DNA from: Chitinophagaceae bacterium | GTDB lineage: Bacteria; Bacteroidota; Bacteroidia; Chitinophagales; UBA10324 | Direction: 5' to 3' | Length of the DNA stretch: 64,000 nt | Assembly: GCA_016717285.1 (NCBI GenBank) | Contig: JADKFU010000001.1 | Span: 1-64,000, forward strand | Shown: piece after piece, positions 25,009 through 36,200 of the stretch | How the letters are laid out: the number at the start of each line of letters is the position of its first letter | Numbering within the stretch: position 1 is the first letter of the stretch | The notes under the pieces: model-generated | What the model was told of the DNA's origin: nothing | Database searches by the model: none | Seen by the model: only the letters and a program-made list of their open reading frames with translations | Position numbers and translations under genes: made by a program

Positions 25009-27807
25009 ATGAAAAAAAATTGTTTGCTCCTCCTTGCAATGTTATTGTGTAGTGTATTGCAGGCGCAAAAACCTGATCTGAAAAGCCAGGTGCCTTTAGA
25101 TTCAAATGTTAGAATGGGCGTGTTAAGTAATGGATTGACATACTATGTGCGCAGGAATGTAAAACCCGAGCATCGGGCAGAATTGCGACTTGTGGTAAAT
25201 GCAGGATCTATTTTGGAATCTGATCAGCAACAGGGACTGGCGCATTTTTGTGAACACATGGCCTTTAATGGAACTGCCAATTTTCAAAAGAGCGAATTGG
25301 TTGATTTTCTTGAACGGACAGGAATGCGGTTTGGTGCCGACTTAAATGCATACACCAGTTTTGATGAAACAGTGTATATGTTGCAAATTCCGACAGATAC
25401 AGAAAAAATATTTTTGAAAGGTATGCAGGTCTTGCAGGATTGGGCGCAGGCAGTTTCCTTTGATGAAGAGGAAATTGACAAAGAACGTGGTGTTGTAGTA
25501 GAAGAGTGGAGACTTGGACAAGGCGCCAATGAGCGAATGAACCGGAAATATTATCCCATACTATTCCATGATTCCAGATATGCAGAGCGGCTTCCTATCG
25601 GGAAAAAGGAAGTCATAGAAAATGCTCCGTATGATACGCTGCGGAATTTTTATAAAACATGGTACCGCCCTGATCTGATGGCTGTGGTTGCTGTAGGTGA
25701 TTTTGATCCTGCCAAAGTGGAAGCTGTGATCAAAGAAAAATTTTCATCACTCCGGAATCCGAAACCGGAAAAATCTCGAATACTGTATCCTGTTCCCGAT
25801 CATCAAAACCTGTTGGTGAGTATAGCGACAGATAAAGAAGCCACTTACACTTCTGTTTCGGTTGAGTATAAACTTCCGCGCGAAGAGTTAAAAACGATTA
25901 AAGACTATCGTGCCAGCCTTTTGTCAGAATTGTACGGCATCATGAGTGACCACCGTTACAGTGAACTTGTGCAACAAGCGGATCCGCCATTTACTTACGG
26001 CTCTTCCGGATACGGTTCGCTCGCGCGCACGAAAGCTGACTTCAGCAATTTTGCAATCGTGAAGGATGGCGGCGTGGAGCGCGGGTTGCAGGCGCTGCTC
26101 GAAGAGAATGAACGCATCCTTCGCTACGGATTTACTGAAACAGAATTGCAACGTGCAAAAAATGAAATGCTTCGAAATACAGAACGTGCATTTAATGAAA
26201 GAAATAAAACGGAATCGCGCAATTTCGCTTCTGAATATATCCGGTTATATCTTTATCAAATTCCCTCACCTGGTATTGAATGGGAATATAAAAATCAACA
26301 ACAGTTGCTTGCTGATGTAAAGTTGAATGAAGTGAATGTGCTCGCAGCAAAATGGATCAGCAATGGCGATAATTGTGTGATTGGTATTTCCGCTCCTGAA
26401 AAAGAAGGTGTTATTATTCCTACAGAAAATCGTATCCGCGAAATTTTCGATGCAAGTCATTCACGGCAGGTAACCGCATATGTAGATAAAACAATTGATC
26501 AGCCATTGATTGAAGTGCAGCCTGTATCTTCCATCGTAATTAAAGAAAGTAAAATACCGCTATATAACATCACTGAATGGATGCTCGGAAATGGTGTTAA
26601 GGTAATTTTGAAACCAACGGATTTTAAGAATGATGAGGTTTCCATGAATGGATACAGTTGGGGAGGCACCTCTTTGTATGATGACAAGGATTATCTGTCT
26701 GCTGTTTACGCGCCGGGAATCATCAGCAGTTCCGGCATCGGAAATTATGATGCGATAATGTTGGAGAAATTCCTGAGCGATAAAGTAGTTTCTGTTTCAC
26801 CATCTATCAGCGAATTGCAGCAAGCTATTGGCGGAAGTGCCTCGGTTGCTGATCTTGAAACGATGTTGCAACTCGTTTATCTTTATTTCACTTCGCCCCG
26901 AAAGGATAGTGTTGCATTTCAGTCCACCATTGCGCAGGACCTTGCATTCCTGCAAAATCAACATGCAAGTCCGGAAGCTACCTTCAGAGATACCATTCAG
27001 TTGGTGATGAATCAACACAACTTTCGTTTTCAACCTATGGATGCATCAAAATTGCAACAGGTGAATCTTAACCGTGCTTTTGAAATTTATAAAGAACGGT
27101 TTGCAAATGCCACCGGCTGGACTTTCGTATTCGTTGGAAATTTTGAATTGGAAAAAATCCGTCCACTTATAGAAAAGTATTTGGGTGGAATTGCGAAAAC
27201 TGAAAAAATACAAACCTATCGTGATCTTCACATCAGACCGCCAGCAGGCAAACTGGAAAAGAAAGTGATGATAGGCAGTGAGCCTAAAAGCGCGGTGCGG
27301 ATTATTTTTGGTGGTAAGTTCGATTACACACGTGAACATCGGAATGAAGTGACCGCTTTACTGCGTCTTGTGAATATGAAACTTCGAGAAATGATGCGTG
27401 AAGATATGAGCGGAGTATATGGCGTAAGCATTTCGCCTTCCTTAAAACATTATCCGGAGAGCAGGTATCAGTTTTCGCTTTCATTCGGCTGTGCGCCAGA
27501 ACATGTTGACGAATTAGTAAAAGCTGCAATGGCCGTAATAGATTCAGTAAAGAAAAATGGCTGCAATGATGTAGATCTGTTGAAGGTGAAAGAGCAACTG
27601 ATTAAAGAAAGAGAACTGAATCTGAAACAGAATAATTTTTGGCTGAGTGCATTGGTTCAAGGCGATATGAATGGAGAAAGTATCCTTGAATTGAAAAACT
27701 TTCAAACTCAGGTGGAAAGTTTTACCTCAGGTGAATTTAAGCGATTGGCCAACACTTATTTTGAAGGTGCTGATATTGCGAAGTTCGTCTTATATCCGGC
27801 GAAATAA
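25009..27807 (+). CDS. M16 family zinc metallopeptidase
   Basis: 932 residues with signal peptide MKKNCLLLLAMLLCSVLQAQ. The inverted zinc motif H79-F-C-E82-H83 sits in QGLAHFCEHMAFNGT, and the downstream metal glutamate lies in the EEEIDKERGVVVEEWR helix. The protein has both halves of the insulysin/pitrilysin clam shell (the second half begins near 510 at NITEWMLGNGVKVILKPTDF and lacks the zinc motif), the usual M16B arrangement fused in one chain. It should degrade short peptides in the periplasm. It is divergent from the T9SS metalloprotease gene; no operon partner. Confidence 0.92.
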   Translation: MKKNCLLLLAMLLCSVLQAQKPDLKSQVPLDSNVRMGVLSNGLTYYVRRNVKPEHRAELRLVVNAGSILESDQQQGLAHFCEHMAFNGTANFQKSELVDFLERTGMRFGADLNAYTSFDETVYMLQIPTDTEKIFLKGMQVLQDWAQAVSFDEEEIDKERGVVVEEWRLGQGANERMNRKYYPILFHDSRYAERLPIGKKEVIENAPYDTLRNFYKTWYRPDLMAVVAVGDFDPAKVEAVIKEKFSSLRNPKPEKSRILYPVPDHQNLLVSIATDKEATYTSVSVEYKLPREELKTIKDYRASLLSELYGIMSDHRYSELVQQADPPFTYGSSGYGSLARTKADFSNFAIVKDGGVERGLQALLEENERILRYGFTETELQRAKNEMLRNTERAFNERNKTESRNFASEYIRLYLYQIPSPGIEWEYKNQQQLLADVKLNEVNVLAAKWISNGDNCVIGISAPEKEGVIIPTENRIREIFDASHSRQVTAYVDKTIDQPLIEVQPVSSIVIKESKIPLYNITEWMLGNGVKVILKPTDFKNDEVSMNGYSWGGTSLYDDKDYLSAVYAPGIISSSGIGNYDAIMLEKFLSDKVVSVSPSISELQQAIGGSASVADLETMLQLVYLYFTSPRKDSVAFQSTIAQDLAFLQNQHASPEATFRDTIQLVMNQHNFRFQPMDASKLQQVNLNRAFEIYKERFANATGWTFVFVGNFELEKIRPLIEKYLGGIAKTEKIQTYRDLHIRPPAGKLEKKVMIGSEPKSAVRIIFGGKFDYTREHRNEVTALLRLVNMKLREMMREDMSGVYGVSISPSLKHYPESRYQFSLSFGCAPEHVDELVKAAMAVIDSVKKNGCNDVDLLKVKEQLIKERELNLKQNNFWLSALVQGDMNGESILELKNFQTQVESFTSGEFKRLANTYFEGADIAKFVLYPAK

Positions 27808-27861
27808 GAACGGGTAAAAAGAGCAACAGCATTCTTTCAATACTAAAAAAAGATTCGTCAA

Positions 27862-29211
27862 TCAGAATTTAAAACTCTGCAAAAAGGAAGTATTGAAATT
27901 TCCATCACGGAAATTCTTATCCTTCATCAATGCAAGATGAAATGGAATGGTTGTTTTAACACCTTCAATTACATATTCACTCAGTGCGCGTTCCATAGTA
28001 GCAATGGCTTCAATACGTGTTTGAGCCACCGTAATAATCTTCGCAATCAGTGAATCGTAGTAAGGTGTGATGGTATAGCCGTCATAAATGTGGGAATCAA
28101 TTCGAACTCCATGACCGCCCGGAGTGTGCAGCGTAGTGATTTTTCCAGGGCTCGGACGAAAATCGTTGTGCGGATCTTCGGCATTGATGCGGCACTCGAT
28201 AGCATGCATCGTTGGAAAATAATTTTTCCCGGAAATAGGTTCTCCGGCAGCAATTTTTATTTGTTCTTTAATCAGATCATAATTGATCACTTCTTCCGTA
28301 ACCGGATGTTCCACCTGAATACGTGTATTCATTTCCATAAAGTAGAAGTTGCGGTGTTTATCTACCAGAAATTCTACAGTACCAACGCCTTCATAACGGA
28401 TAGCTTTGCAGGCCTTAATAGCAGCAGCGCCCATTTTTTCACGCAGTTGCTGAGTTACAAAGGGTGAAGGACTTTCCTCCAATAATTTTTGATGACGGCG
28501 CTGAATGGAGCAATCACGTTCAGATAAATGACAGGCCTTTCCATACTGATCACCTGCTACCTGTATTTCTATGTGACGCGGTTCTTCCACATATTTTTCA
28601 AGGTAAACACCATCGTTGCCAAACGAAGCACCTGCTTCGGTCCGCGCCATGTTGAATGCATTCTCATATTCTTCTTCGTTCCACACAATGCGCATTCCTT
28701 TTCCACCACCACCTGCAGTAGCTTTAAGAATGACAGGGTAACCAATTTTTTTTGCGGTCTTCTTTCCTTCTTTAACATCTGCAATGAGTCCTTCGGAGCC
28801 CGGAATTACAGGAACACCGGCTTTCTTCATCGTATCCTTGGCCGTAATCTTATCACCCATCATCGCAATCTGATGTGGTGTAGGGCCAATAAATTTAATT
28901 CCGTAATGACCGCAGATCTCTGCAAATTTTTCATTTTCTGATAAAAATCCGTAGCCGGGATGAATGGCATCGGCGCCGGTGATTTCCGCGGCGGCCATGA
29001 TCTTGGCCATGCTCAGGTACGATTCTTTTCCCGGAGGCGGGCCGATGCAAACGGCTTCATCTGCAAATTTTACGTGCAATGATTCACGATCCGCAGTAGA
29101 ATAGACGCTGACTGTTTTTATTCCCATTTCGCGGCAAGTGCGAATAATACGCAAAGCAATTTCGCCGCGGTTTGCTATCAGTACTTTATTTAATGGTCTG
29201 TTTTTGGCCAC
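27862..29211 (-). CDS. accC: Acetyl-CoA carboxylase, biotin carboxylase subunit
   Basis: 449 residues, starting at GTG 29211 (MAKNRPLNKVLIANRGEIALRII). The ATP-grasp fold shows K-A-T-A-G-G-G-G-K-G-M-R for the glycine-rich loop, E-M-N-T-R-I-Q-V-E-H-P-V-T-E for the metal/carboxylate site and the preceding biotin carboxylase N-terminal Rossmann domain. It carboxylates the biotin on AccB with ATP and bicarbonate. It follows accB on the same strand after a gap of 66 bases, so the two form the accB-accC operon for malonyl-CoA formation. The carboxyltransferase genes are not in the window. Confidence 0.96.
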   Translation of the reverse strand: MAKNRPLNKVLIANRGEIALRIIRTCREMGIKTVSVYSTADRESLHVKFADEAVCIGPPPGKESYLSMAKIMAAAEITGADAIHPGYGFLSENEKFAEICGHYGIKFIGPTPHQIAMMGDKITAKDTMKKAGVPVIPGSEGLIADVKEGKKTAKKIGYPVILKATAGGGGKGMRIVWNEEEYENAFNMARTEAGASFGNDGVYLEKYVEEPRHIEIQVAGDQYGKACHLSERDCSIQRRHQKLLEESPSPFVTQQLREKMGAAAIKACKAIRYEGVGTVEFLVDKHRNFYFMEMNTRIQVEHPVTEEVINYDLIKEQIKIAAGEPISGKNYFPTMHAIECRINAEDPHNDFRPSPGKITTLHTPGGHGVRIDSHIYDGYTITPYYDSLIAKIITVAQTRIEAIATMERALSEYVIEGVKTTIPFHLALMKDKNFRDGNFNTSFLQSFKF

Positions 29212-29277
29212 AAACTATTTTTTTGAGAGGTTGATGAAATGAAAATCCGGTTTAAAAATGATTCCGCGGTTTTCAGA

Positions 29278-29766
29278 TCAGAGTGGTTCAATCAGGAATA
29301 AAGGTTGATCATATTCCACCGGTTTTGCATTTTCCATCAAAACCTTCACGATACGACCTGAATATTCCGATTCAATTTCATTGAACAGTTTCATCGCTTC
29401 CACAATGCAGAGCACCATTCCGGGTTTTATTTCGTCGCCAACATTTACGAAGGCAGGTTTATCCGGCGTAGAAGAACGGTAAAACGTACCAATCATCGGC
29501 GATTTGATGGTGACAAGGTTTGAAGTATCTGCTGCTGTTTCAGTTTTTGAAATAGCCGGTGTTTCCTGTGCATTGGAAGTAGCAGGCGGAGCAGTAACTG
29601 TTGTGGCAGGAGGAAGGTTAACCGTTTCCTGTCTTACATACTGCACAGGTCCGTTTTGATCCTGTGTGCGAAGCATGATTTTGAAGTTATCGCGCTCGAT
29701 CCGGATTTCCGAGATGTTTGACTTGTTGAGGAGCTTAATGAGTTCCTGTATTTCTTTTAGATCCAT
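29278..29766 (-). CDS. accB: Acetyl-CoA carboxylase, biotin carboxyl carrier protein
   Basis: 162 residues from ATG 29766 (MDLKEIQELIKLLNKSNISE); an upstream in-frame start at 29799 would add 11 residues and is less likely. The biotin lysine is K126 in the EAMKL motif of the C-terminal lipoyl-like domain (TIKSPMIGTFYRSS to VEYDQPLFLIEPL). A Pro/Thr/Ala-rich linker (50-80) precedes it, as is usual. It carries carboxybiotin between AccC and the transferase. It is the first gene of the accB-accC unit. Confidence 0.95.
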   Translation of the reverse strand: MDLKEIQELIKLLNKSNISEIRIERDNFKIMLRTQDQNGPVQYVRQETVNLPPATTVTAPPATSNAQETPAISKTETAADTSNLVTIKSPMIGTFYRSSTPDKPAFVNVGDEIKPGMVLCIVEAMKLFNEIESEYSGRIVKVLMENAKPVEYDQPLFLIEPL

Positions 29767-29879
29767 TTTGAAATGGGTTGTTTTTTTTATGAAATGCATT
29801 ATTGCAAAATGAAGCGCAATAATTCAATTGGTCAAGGTGCGAAAGATAGCCATTTATCGCAAAATGGGTAGGAAAAGTC

Positions 29880-30035
29880 TAATGGGATGAAGGCATTGTG
29901 AAGCTGGATTCTTCTCCCGACTCGCGGGATCAGAATGGCAGCGTCGCTGGGAAGCTGCTTTTTCTGCCAAGAATGAAAAAGGAATATGATGGGATATATT
30001 CTTCGCTGTGCTAAGAATGGCAAAGAACGTTCCCC
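29880..30035. repeat. Intergenic palindromic repeats
   Basis: Two imperfect copies of a hairpin pattern. The left (about 29908-29938) is ATTCT-(inner CCCG-ACTCG-CGGG)-AGAAT; the right (about 29997-30017) is ATTCTTCGCTGTGCTAAGAAT with a 6-base stem. They lie between the convergent accB region and the MocR gene and look like fragments of dispersed REP-type units. Confidence 0.4.
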
Positions 30036-30038
30036 GTC

Positions 30039-31517
30039 TTATTTTTTATTGCGAATTACTTTATCCAGGATATCGAGCGCTTCTTCCATTTCATCAAAAG
30101 TGAGGGATGCAAAACCCATTCGCGTCGCGTTCAGATTTTTATGCTCCGGATTAAAAAGCCGGCCTGAAGAAAGGAACAATTCTTTCTCGCGCACCTTTTT
30201 GGAAATTTCCTGTAAGTTATATTCAGGATTAAAACGGGCCCAGATAGCCATGCCTCCAGACGGCATGTGAAAGTTGATGACGTCGGCAAAACGGTCTTTC
30301 AGCAGTGCTGCAAAGTAGTCACGACGTGCATGATAAATTTTTGTTGCTTTTTTCTGGTGGCGTTGAATTTCACCTTCCGCAAATAATTCTGCAATCGCCT
30401 TTTCCAACACGGTATCTCCCTGCAAATCAATCACCCGCCGGAGACGTGCCATTTCTTCTATCAGGTTTTCAGGCGCCACTACAAAGCCAACACGAAATGC
30501 GGGTGCAAGACTTTTACTCAATGATCCTATATACACCACCATACCATGTGTATCCGCGCTGGCGAGCGGTAACACGGGTCCGCTGTCGTAGTGATAATCG
30601 AAATCGTAATCATCTTCCAGCACTGCAAATTTGTGTTCTTCAGCAAGGCAAAGTAATTGCATGCGCCGTTCTGCCTTTAATGAAACCGTAGTTGGATTGT
30701 GATGGTGGGGTGTAATAAAGACTGCTCTGATTTTTGTTTTATTACATACTTTCTCAAGCGCATCCACCACCATTCCATTTTCATCAACGGGCACTCTAAT
30801 TAACTTCGCACCGATATTTTGGAACATCGCGGTAGCTGAATAATAACTTGTTTCTCCCACTACCACCACATCACCTTGTTTAAGTATTGATTGACTGGCG
30901 AGATACAACGCCATCATGCTGCCACGCGTAAGCAGTATATTCTCTTCTGCTGCCTGAATGCCTCTTGTTTCACGGAGGTGTTCTGACAATGCCTTTCGCA
31001 AATCACTATTGCCATGGGTGCCTGCATAGCTCAGGTATTTCTTGTAATGTTCTTTTTGCAATAAGTTACGATACGTTCTGGATAATGCTTCTACAGGAGC
31101 AATACGCACATCCGGATACCCCTCATTGATTTCGAGGTAATAAGGTTTTACAAAATGCGGTGCCGGAAGAAATTTATTTTTCCCTACCGGAAATCCGGTG
31201 TGCTTCGGAAAACCAATCGGCAGACCATCACGGCTTACCAGTTTTTTTCCACGTACTTCAGGCATGGATTCCTTAACATAGGTGCCGCTGTAGGGAATAA
31301 TTTCAATCCAGCCCTGCGCATCCAGTTCATCCAGTGCCGCGACGATGGTTTGCCTATGAACCTCCAACGTTTTTGCGAGCTCCCGTGTGCCCGGTAATTT
31401 AGAACCCGGCTTAAGAATACCTTTCTTAATCTGCACAATCATCTTATTGGCGATTTGCAGGTAAACAGGTGTGCTGCACTCTTTATCCAGGTCGATCACT
31501 GCTTTTAATGAAAACAT
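30039..31517 (-). CDS. MocR/GntR-type PLP-dependent transcriptional regulator
   Basis: 492 residues from ATG 31517 (MFSLKAVIDLDKECSTPVYLQ); the frame is open further up to 31583 without better support. The N-terminal 70 residues are a GntR winged helix (QIKKGILKPGSKLPGTRELAKTLEVHRQTIVAALDEL); the rest is a fold-type I aminotransferase domain, with the PLP lysine near residue 335 in IGSLSKSLAPAFRVGF. Such fused regulators sense PLP or amino-donor compounds and control nearby transport or biosynthesis genes. It is divergent from the small secreted protein at 31604 and the EamA transporter, which it probably regulates. Confidence 0.88.
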   Translation of the reverse strand: MFSLKAVIDLDKECSTPVYLQIANKMIVQIKKGILKPGSKLPGTRELAKTLEVHRQTIVAALDELDAQGWIEIIPYSGTYVKESMPEVRGKKLVSRDGLPIGFPKHTGFPVGKNKFLPAPHFVKPYYLEINEGYPDVRIAPVEALSRTYRNLLQKEHYKKYLSYAGTHGNSDLRKALSEHLRETRGIQAAEENILLTRGSMMALYLASQSILKQGDVVVVGETSYYSATAMFQNIGAKLIRVPVDENGMVVDALEKVCNKTKIRAVFITPHHHNPTTVSLKAERRMQLLCLAEEHKFAVLEDDYDFDYHYDSGPVLPLASADTHGMVVYIGSLSKSLAPAFRVGFVVAPENLIEEMARLRRVIDLQGDTVLEKAIAELFAEGEIQRHQKKATKIYHARRDYFAALLKDRFADVINFHMPSGGMAIWARFNPEYNLQEISKKVREKELFLSSGRLFNPEHKNLNATRMGFASLTFDEMEEALDILDKVIRNKK

Positions 31518-31603
31518 AACTGGACCATTTGGTTTATGAAAACTGGTATACTCAGGTAGTCCAACAAAGATATAGCTTTGCATCGTAATTTAAATCATTA
31601 GTT

Positions 31604-31936
31604 ATGAAAACCCTGAAATCAATTCTGTTCTTAGTGATCCTGTTAACCACACAATTAACTTACGGCGCAGGAAATGAAGGCTGCCATCCTGACACAACAA
31701 GTGTTCAGTTATCGGTATTGAATTCACAACAACAATTGGACTACTTGCAATGTCAATCTTTGTTGGTGGGCGTAAATATTCCTTCTCTGGGAACCAATGT
31801 TACTTTGAAACTCGGAAAGGAAAAGCACATGCTTGACCTGATGCAGTTGGAAACTGAAATGCTGAATGCTTCGTTGCTTACCACCAACGTAAAACAACTG
31901 CAAAGCACTTTGAACAATCGTTTACCGGTTCAATAG
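31604..31936 (+). CDS. Small secreted protein (110 aa)
   Basis: ATG 31604 gives a signal peptide (MKTLKSILFLVILLTTQLTYGA) and a mature part of about 88 residues with a Cys pair, C26 and C50, that could form a disulphide (GNEGCHPDTT, LDYLQCQSLL), a strand-rich middle and a helical tail. No family is recognised. It lies divergent from the MocR regulator by 86 bases and 74 bases ahead of the EamA transporter, suggesting a MocR-controlled unit. Confidence 0.55.
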   Translation: MKTLKSILFLVILLTTQLTYGAGNEGCHPDTTSVQLSVLNSQQQLDYLQCQSLLVGVNIPSLGTNVTLKLGKEKHMLDLMQLETEMLNASLLTTNVKQLQSTLNNRLPVQ

Positions 31937-32010
31937 TAAACAGACGGGTAAGCAACCGGTTACCTTTGCATTGCAGTTTTAACCTTCTTAAATCCACTAA
32001 TCTTAACTAC

Positions 32011-32961
32011 ATGCATTCAGCTACATTAGTAAAAGCATACGCAGCCCTTGCCTCTGTTTGCTTTTTTTGGGGAACTACTTACCTGGCCATCCGGATAGGT
32101 GTGGACAGCATGCCGCCATTCCTGTTTGCCGGTGTGCGGTTTCTGATAGCAGGAGGATTGGTGAGCTTATATTTTATGCTGAAAAAAACACCATTGCCTT
32201 CTCTGCAGGAATGGAAGAATATCTTACTCATCAGTCTCTTGTTTTTTGTGATAGGAAACAGCAGTGTGGTGCATGCTGAGCAACATATCTCCAGCGGACT
32301 GGCAGCATTGATTTGTTCAGCCATACCAATTTGGGTGGTGCTGATTAACCTGCTGTTGAGTAAATCTGAAAAAGTGAATTCTTTGATTGTAACCGGTTTG
32401 GTGATTGGCTTTGGCGGATTAGTGATGATCTTCTACGACAACCTGGGAGATCTTTCAAATCCTGCTTTGTTATTTAGTCTTGCTTATTTATTGTTTGGAA
32501 ATATTGCATGGTCTTACGGAACGGTATATTCTAAAAAGATAAAATGGAATACGCCATTTATGTTTGCTGCAGGTCTGCAGATGTTGATTGCAGGCATCTT
32601 GCTTTCTATAGCCGGATTATTTTCCGGTGAAGCCGCATCATTCCATCCAACAGTAAATGGTTGGATGGCATTGCTCTATCTTGCCTTGATTGGATCAATC
32701 GTGAGTTATGGTGCATATCTCTATGCATTAACCCATCTTCCATCCACTATTGTTTCATTGTATGCTTATGTAAATCCTGTGGTGGCAGTGCTGCTTGGTT
32801 TTTTATTGTTGCATGAAAAATTCGGAATCCTGACTCTGCTGGCGATGGTGATTACCATTGCAGGAGTTTACCTGGTAAATGCAGGATTTAAACAGAAGAA
32901 AGATCAACCATCACTGTTAAGAAAACTAAGTATGGTTCCGGCGTTACTGAAGCTATGGTGA
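32011..32961 (+). CDS. EamA/DMT family transporter
   Basis: 316 residues from ATG 32011. Ten hydrophobic helices are visible in two EamA repeats, with the first helix (AYAALASVCFFWGTTYLAIRIG) showing the WGTTYLAIRIG motif of the drug/metabolite transporter superfamily. It is an inner-membrane exporter of an unknown metabolite, often an amino acid. The MocR regulator sits divergent upstream, a common pairing in which the regulator controls the exporter. The C-terminus is cytoplasmic and short (QKKDQPSLLRKLSMVPALLK). Confidence 0.85.
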   Translation: MHSATLVKAYAALASVCFFWGTTYLAIRIGVDSMPPFLFAGVRFLIAGGLVSLYFMLKKTPLPSLQEWKNILLISLLFFVIGNSSVVHAEQHISSGLAALICSAIPIWVVLINLLLSKSEKVNSLIVTGLVIGFGGLVMIFYDNLGDLSNPALLFSLAYLLFGNIAWSYGTVYSKKIKWNTPFMFAAGLQMLIAGILLSIAGLFSGEAASFHPTVNGWMALLYLALIGSIVSYGAYLYALTHLPSTIVSLYAYVNPVVAVLLGFLLLHEKFGILTLLAMVITIAGVYLVNAGFKQKKDQPSLLRKLSMVPALLKLW

Positions 32962-33299
32962 TGCAAAAGGGTCAGAAAAAGTAATACAAACGCTCACGAG
33001 TTTCTTTCTTTTCGCGAGTAAGTCGTTCCAATTAAAGCGTCCTTGCCATAAGGATTCTTCGAACTATCAGGCCTTTGCAATTATTTCTATTAAAATAATA
33101 ATTACTAACCGTTGGAGATTGCTTCTCCCGCCATCAACATTGCAACAAATCATAGTGTGTGCATGTCGGGATCGCTCGAAGAGTCCTTTGGGCAATGACG
33201 TTATTGATTTACGGAATCAGCCTGCGCTCCGGCATTGCCGAAACCATTTAGCCATTCAACCATTTAACCATCAACTCACCTTGCTTTCAATTTCCAACA
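32962..33299. other. Intergenic region with repeat-like fragments
   Basis: Between the convergent transporter and tricorn-like genes. It holds short tandem-like text at about 33242-33275 (AACCATTTAGCCATTC followed by AACCATTTAACCAT) and a GTCGGGATCGCTCGAAG-type stretch near 33166, both resembling dispersed intergenic repeats. No gene or clear terminator is seen. Confidence 0.4.
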
Positions 33300-36200
33300 C
33301 TACTTCGTTTTATCCTTCGCCGCAGGCACAGCAGGGATTGTTTTCTCCTCTGTCTTCAACAATTCCATGATCACTTCCAAACCTTTATTCAGTTGTTGAT
33401 CAATGCCAACATAAGCCAATGCAGGATCCTGATCAACAATAATATCCGGATCAACACCATGACCTTCAATCAGCCAACCTGATGAATCATAAGGTGCAAA
33501 TTCAGGACGGTCGAGAAATCCTCCATCCATGATGGGTAATGTTCCGCGGATACCAACCACACCGCCCCAGGTTCTCTTTCCAATCACAGGACCGATCTTC
33601 AATTTTTTGAATCGGTAAGAAATAATATCTCCGTCAGATGCTGAATACTCATCTGTCAGCAACACCTTGGGACCATAAAGCATTGTAGGATCCGGATTAC
33701 CGATTTGATTTCTTGACATATTGTAATAAACCAGGTCGAGCGACAAACGTTGCGCAACCAAAGAAGATACAAAGCCTCCACCGTTTCCACGATCATCGAC
33801 AATCAATGCCTTCTTATTCAATTGCGGATAATAATGTTTGATGAATTCATTCAATCCATCAGCGCCCATATTTGGAATGTGGAGATACCCGACTTTTCCT
33901 TTAGAAACAGAATCAACATACCGGATATTTTTTTCCACCCAGTTATAATAATAGAGCTGACTCTCATCGCCAATCGGAACCACAATTACTTTTCTGCTGC
34001 CATCCATTGACGCTTTACTATTTATGGTAAGTTCCACTTGCTTGTCTGCCGCATCAATGAGCGATGCATAAATATCATTCATTGCATTGGTAGGAGCGCC
34101 ATTTACAGCAACGATAAAATCTCCGGCTTTTACATTCACGCCCACTTCGGTAAGTGGTGAACGCAGGCCATCACTCCAGTTTGCACCTTGCAGGATTTTT
34201 AAAATCTTATAGTATCCGGATGCATCTCTTACCAGCGTTGCTCCAAGCAATCCGGTTCTGATGCGTTCAGGTTCCGGTTTATCACCACCACCCACGTAGG
34301 AGTGACCGATGCTAAGTTCGCCTACCATTTCACCAAGAAGATACGTGAGATCAGCGCGATGATTTACATAAGGAACCAGCGATCCGTATTTTGTTTTAAT
34401 CGCGTTCCAGTCGAGGCCGTGCATGTTGGAAACGTAAAAGAAGTCACGCATCTGCCGCCAGGTTTCGTTAAAAATTTCCTGGTATTCTTCCCGGTGATTT
34501 ACCATGACTTTCATGCCAGACAAATTCACATTTTTATCCGGTTGTATTTTTCCCATAGGCAAATCGATGATGGAGTAAGTATGTCCTTTAACAACTACCA
34601 TTTTCTTTTTATCTGCTGAAATCTGGTACATATCATAAGAGCCTAATGCGTCTTCTTTCTTATCCTTGAACTTAAAGATGGAAAGTGTAGATCCCTCTTC
34701 TCCTGATTTTGAATGCAGGTAATAGATATTTCCTTCCGCCGACTGAATATTAAAATACTGTGCAGGTTCAACAGGAAATGCAATCAACCGGTTACTGATG
34801 CCATCAAGATCAATCTTAACATCAGTTGAAGTGCTTGCTTCGGGTTCTTTTTTAGATTTATCTGATTTAGATTTTGAAGTTGCGGTATTTTCATCTTTTG
34901 GTTTTTCTGCCGCTATTACCTCGTTGTTTTCAGGAGCAAAGGGAGAAGGAGTTTCTTTTGAAAGTGTAACGAGGTACAGTTTGCTCATGTTCTGGTAAGA
35001 AATCTGAAATTCAATATTGCTGAATGTGGGATTGAAATCACGATCTGAAATCAGCACCAGATATTTTCCGTCTTTGGTGAAAGTAGGTTCGTATGAGTTA
35101 TACCAGTTGTCAGTAACGGGTGTAGCAATTTTCGTAGAAAGATTATATAGAAAAACCCTGTTGTTGGTTTGCCATTCCGGTCGAACGAAACAAATCCATT
35201 TGCTATCAGGTGACCAGTCGTAGAAGTTGTATTCGCCTGTATTGGACGATTCCAGTTGCGTAATAATTTTGGAATCAATATCTACGTATTGCAACTGTTG
35301 CTTTCTATCGCTCCACAATATTTTCTTGCTGTCAGGGCTCCACATAAGATGATACTTGTAAACGTCGCCAGTTGTGGTGACAAGAACCGGATCTCCTGTT
35401 CCATTTTGTGAACGGATATAAATCTCATCTTCACCACTTGCATCACTTATATAGGCAATCCATTTTGCATCCGGACTCCATACTGCATCACGATCGTGTG
35501 CAGTTGATGATTGTGTGAGGTTACGTGTGATGCCTGATTCAGCCGGAACGGTAAATACATCGCCACGTGCAATAAAGAGCATCCTGTTTCCATCAGGCGC
35601 AAGGTCCCAGCCTTCAATAAATTTTGATGCATCTACCAATTCATTGCGACTCCAGTTCTGATCGTTATCAATTTCGATATTCACAGGTGTCACTTGTTCA
35701 TTCTGAAGATTCAGCAAATACAACAATCCGCCTTTTTCAAAAACGATGTCTCTATCGCCCAGTGACGGAAACTTAATGTCGTAGTCCGTGTAGTTTGTGA
35801 CTTTGCGTGTTTGTTTAGTAGTTACATCATACGTAAAGAGATTCATCGTGCGATCGCGGTCGCTGAGAAAATAGATTTTATCACCGGCCCACATTGGTTG
35901 CATGTCCTGTGCAACATTGTTGGTAATGTTTTCCCATGCTTTGTTTTCCAAATTATAGATCCAGACATCGTCTGCCATGCCGCCCTGGTAATATTTCCAG
36001 GTTCTGAACTCACGGAATACGCGATTCATTGCCATCTTTTTTCCATCAGGTGAATAGGAACAGAAACCGGCTACGGAAAAAGGAAGCTCTTCAGAAAGGC
36101 CACCCTTCATATTTGCCATGAAGAGTTGCCCTTTAAATGCATTGAACGATTGCTTGCGGGAACGATAGACAATGTGCTCATTGTCTTTCCAGGTCATCAC

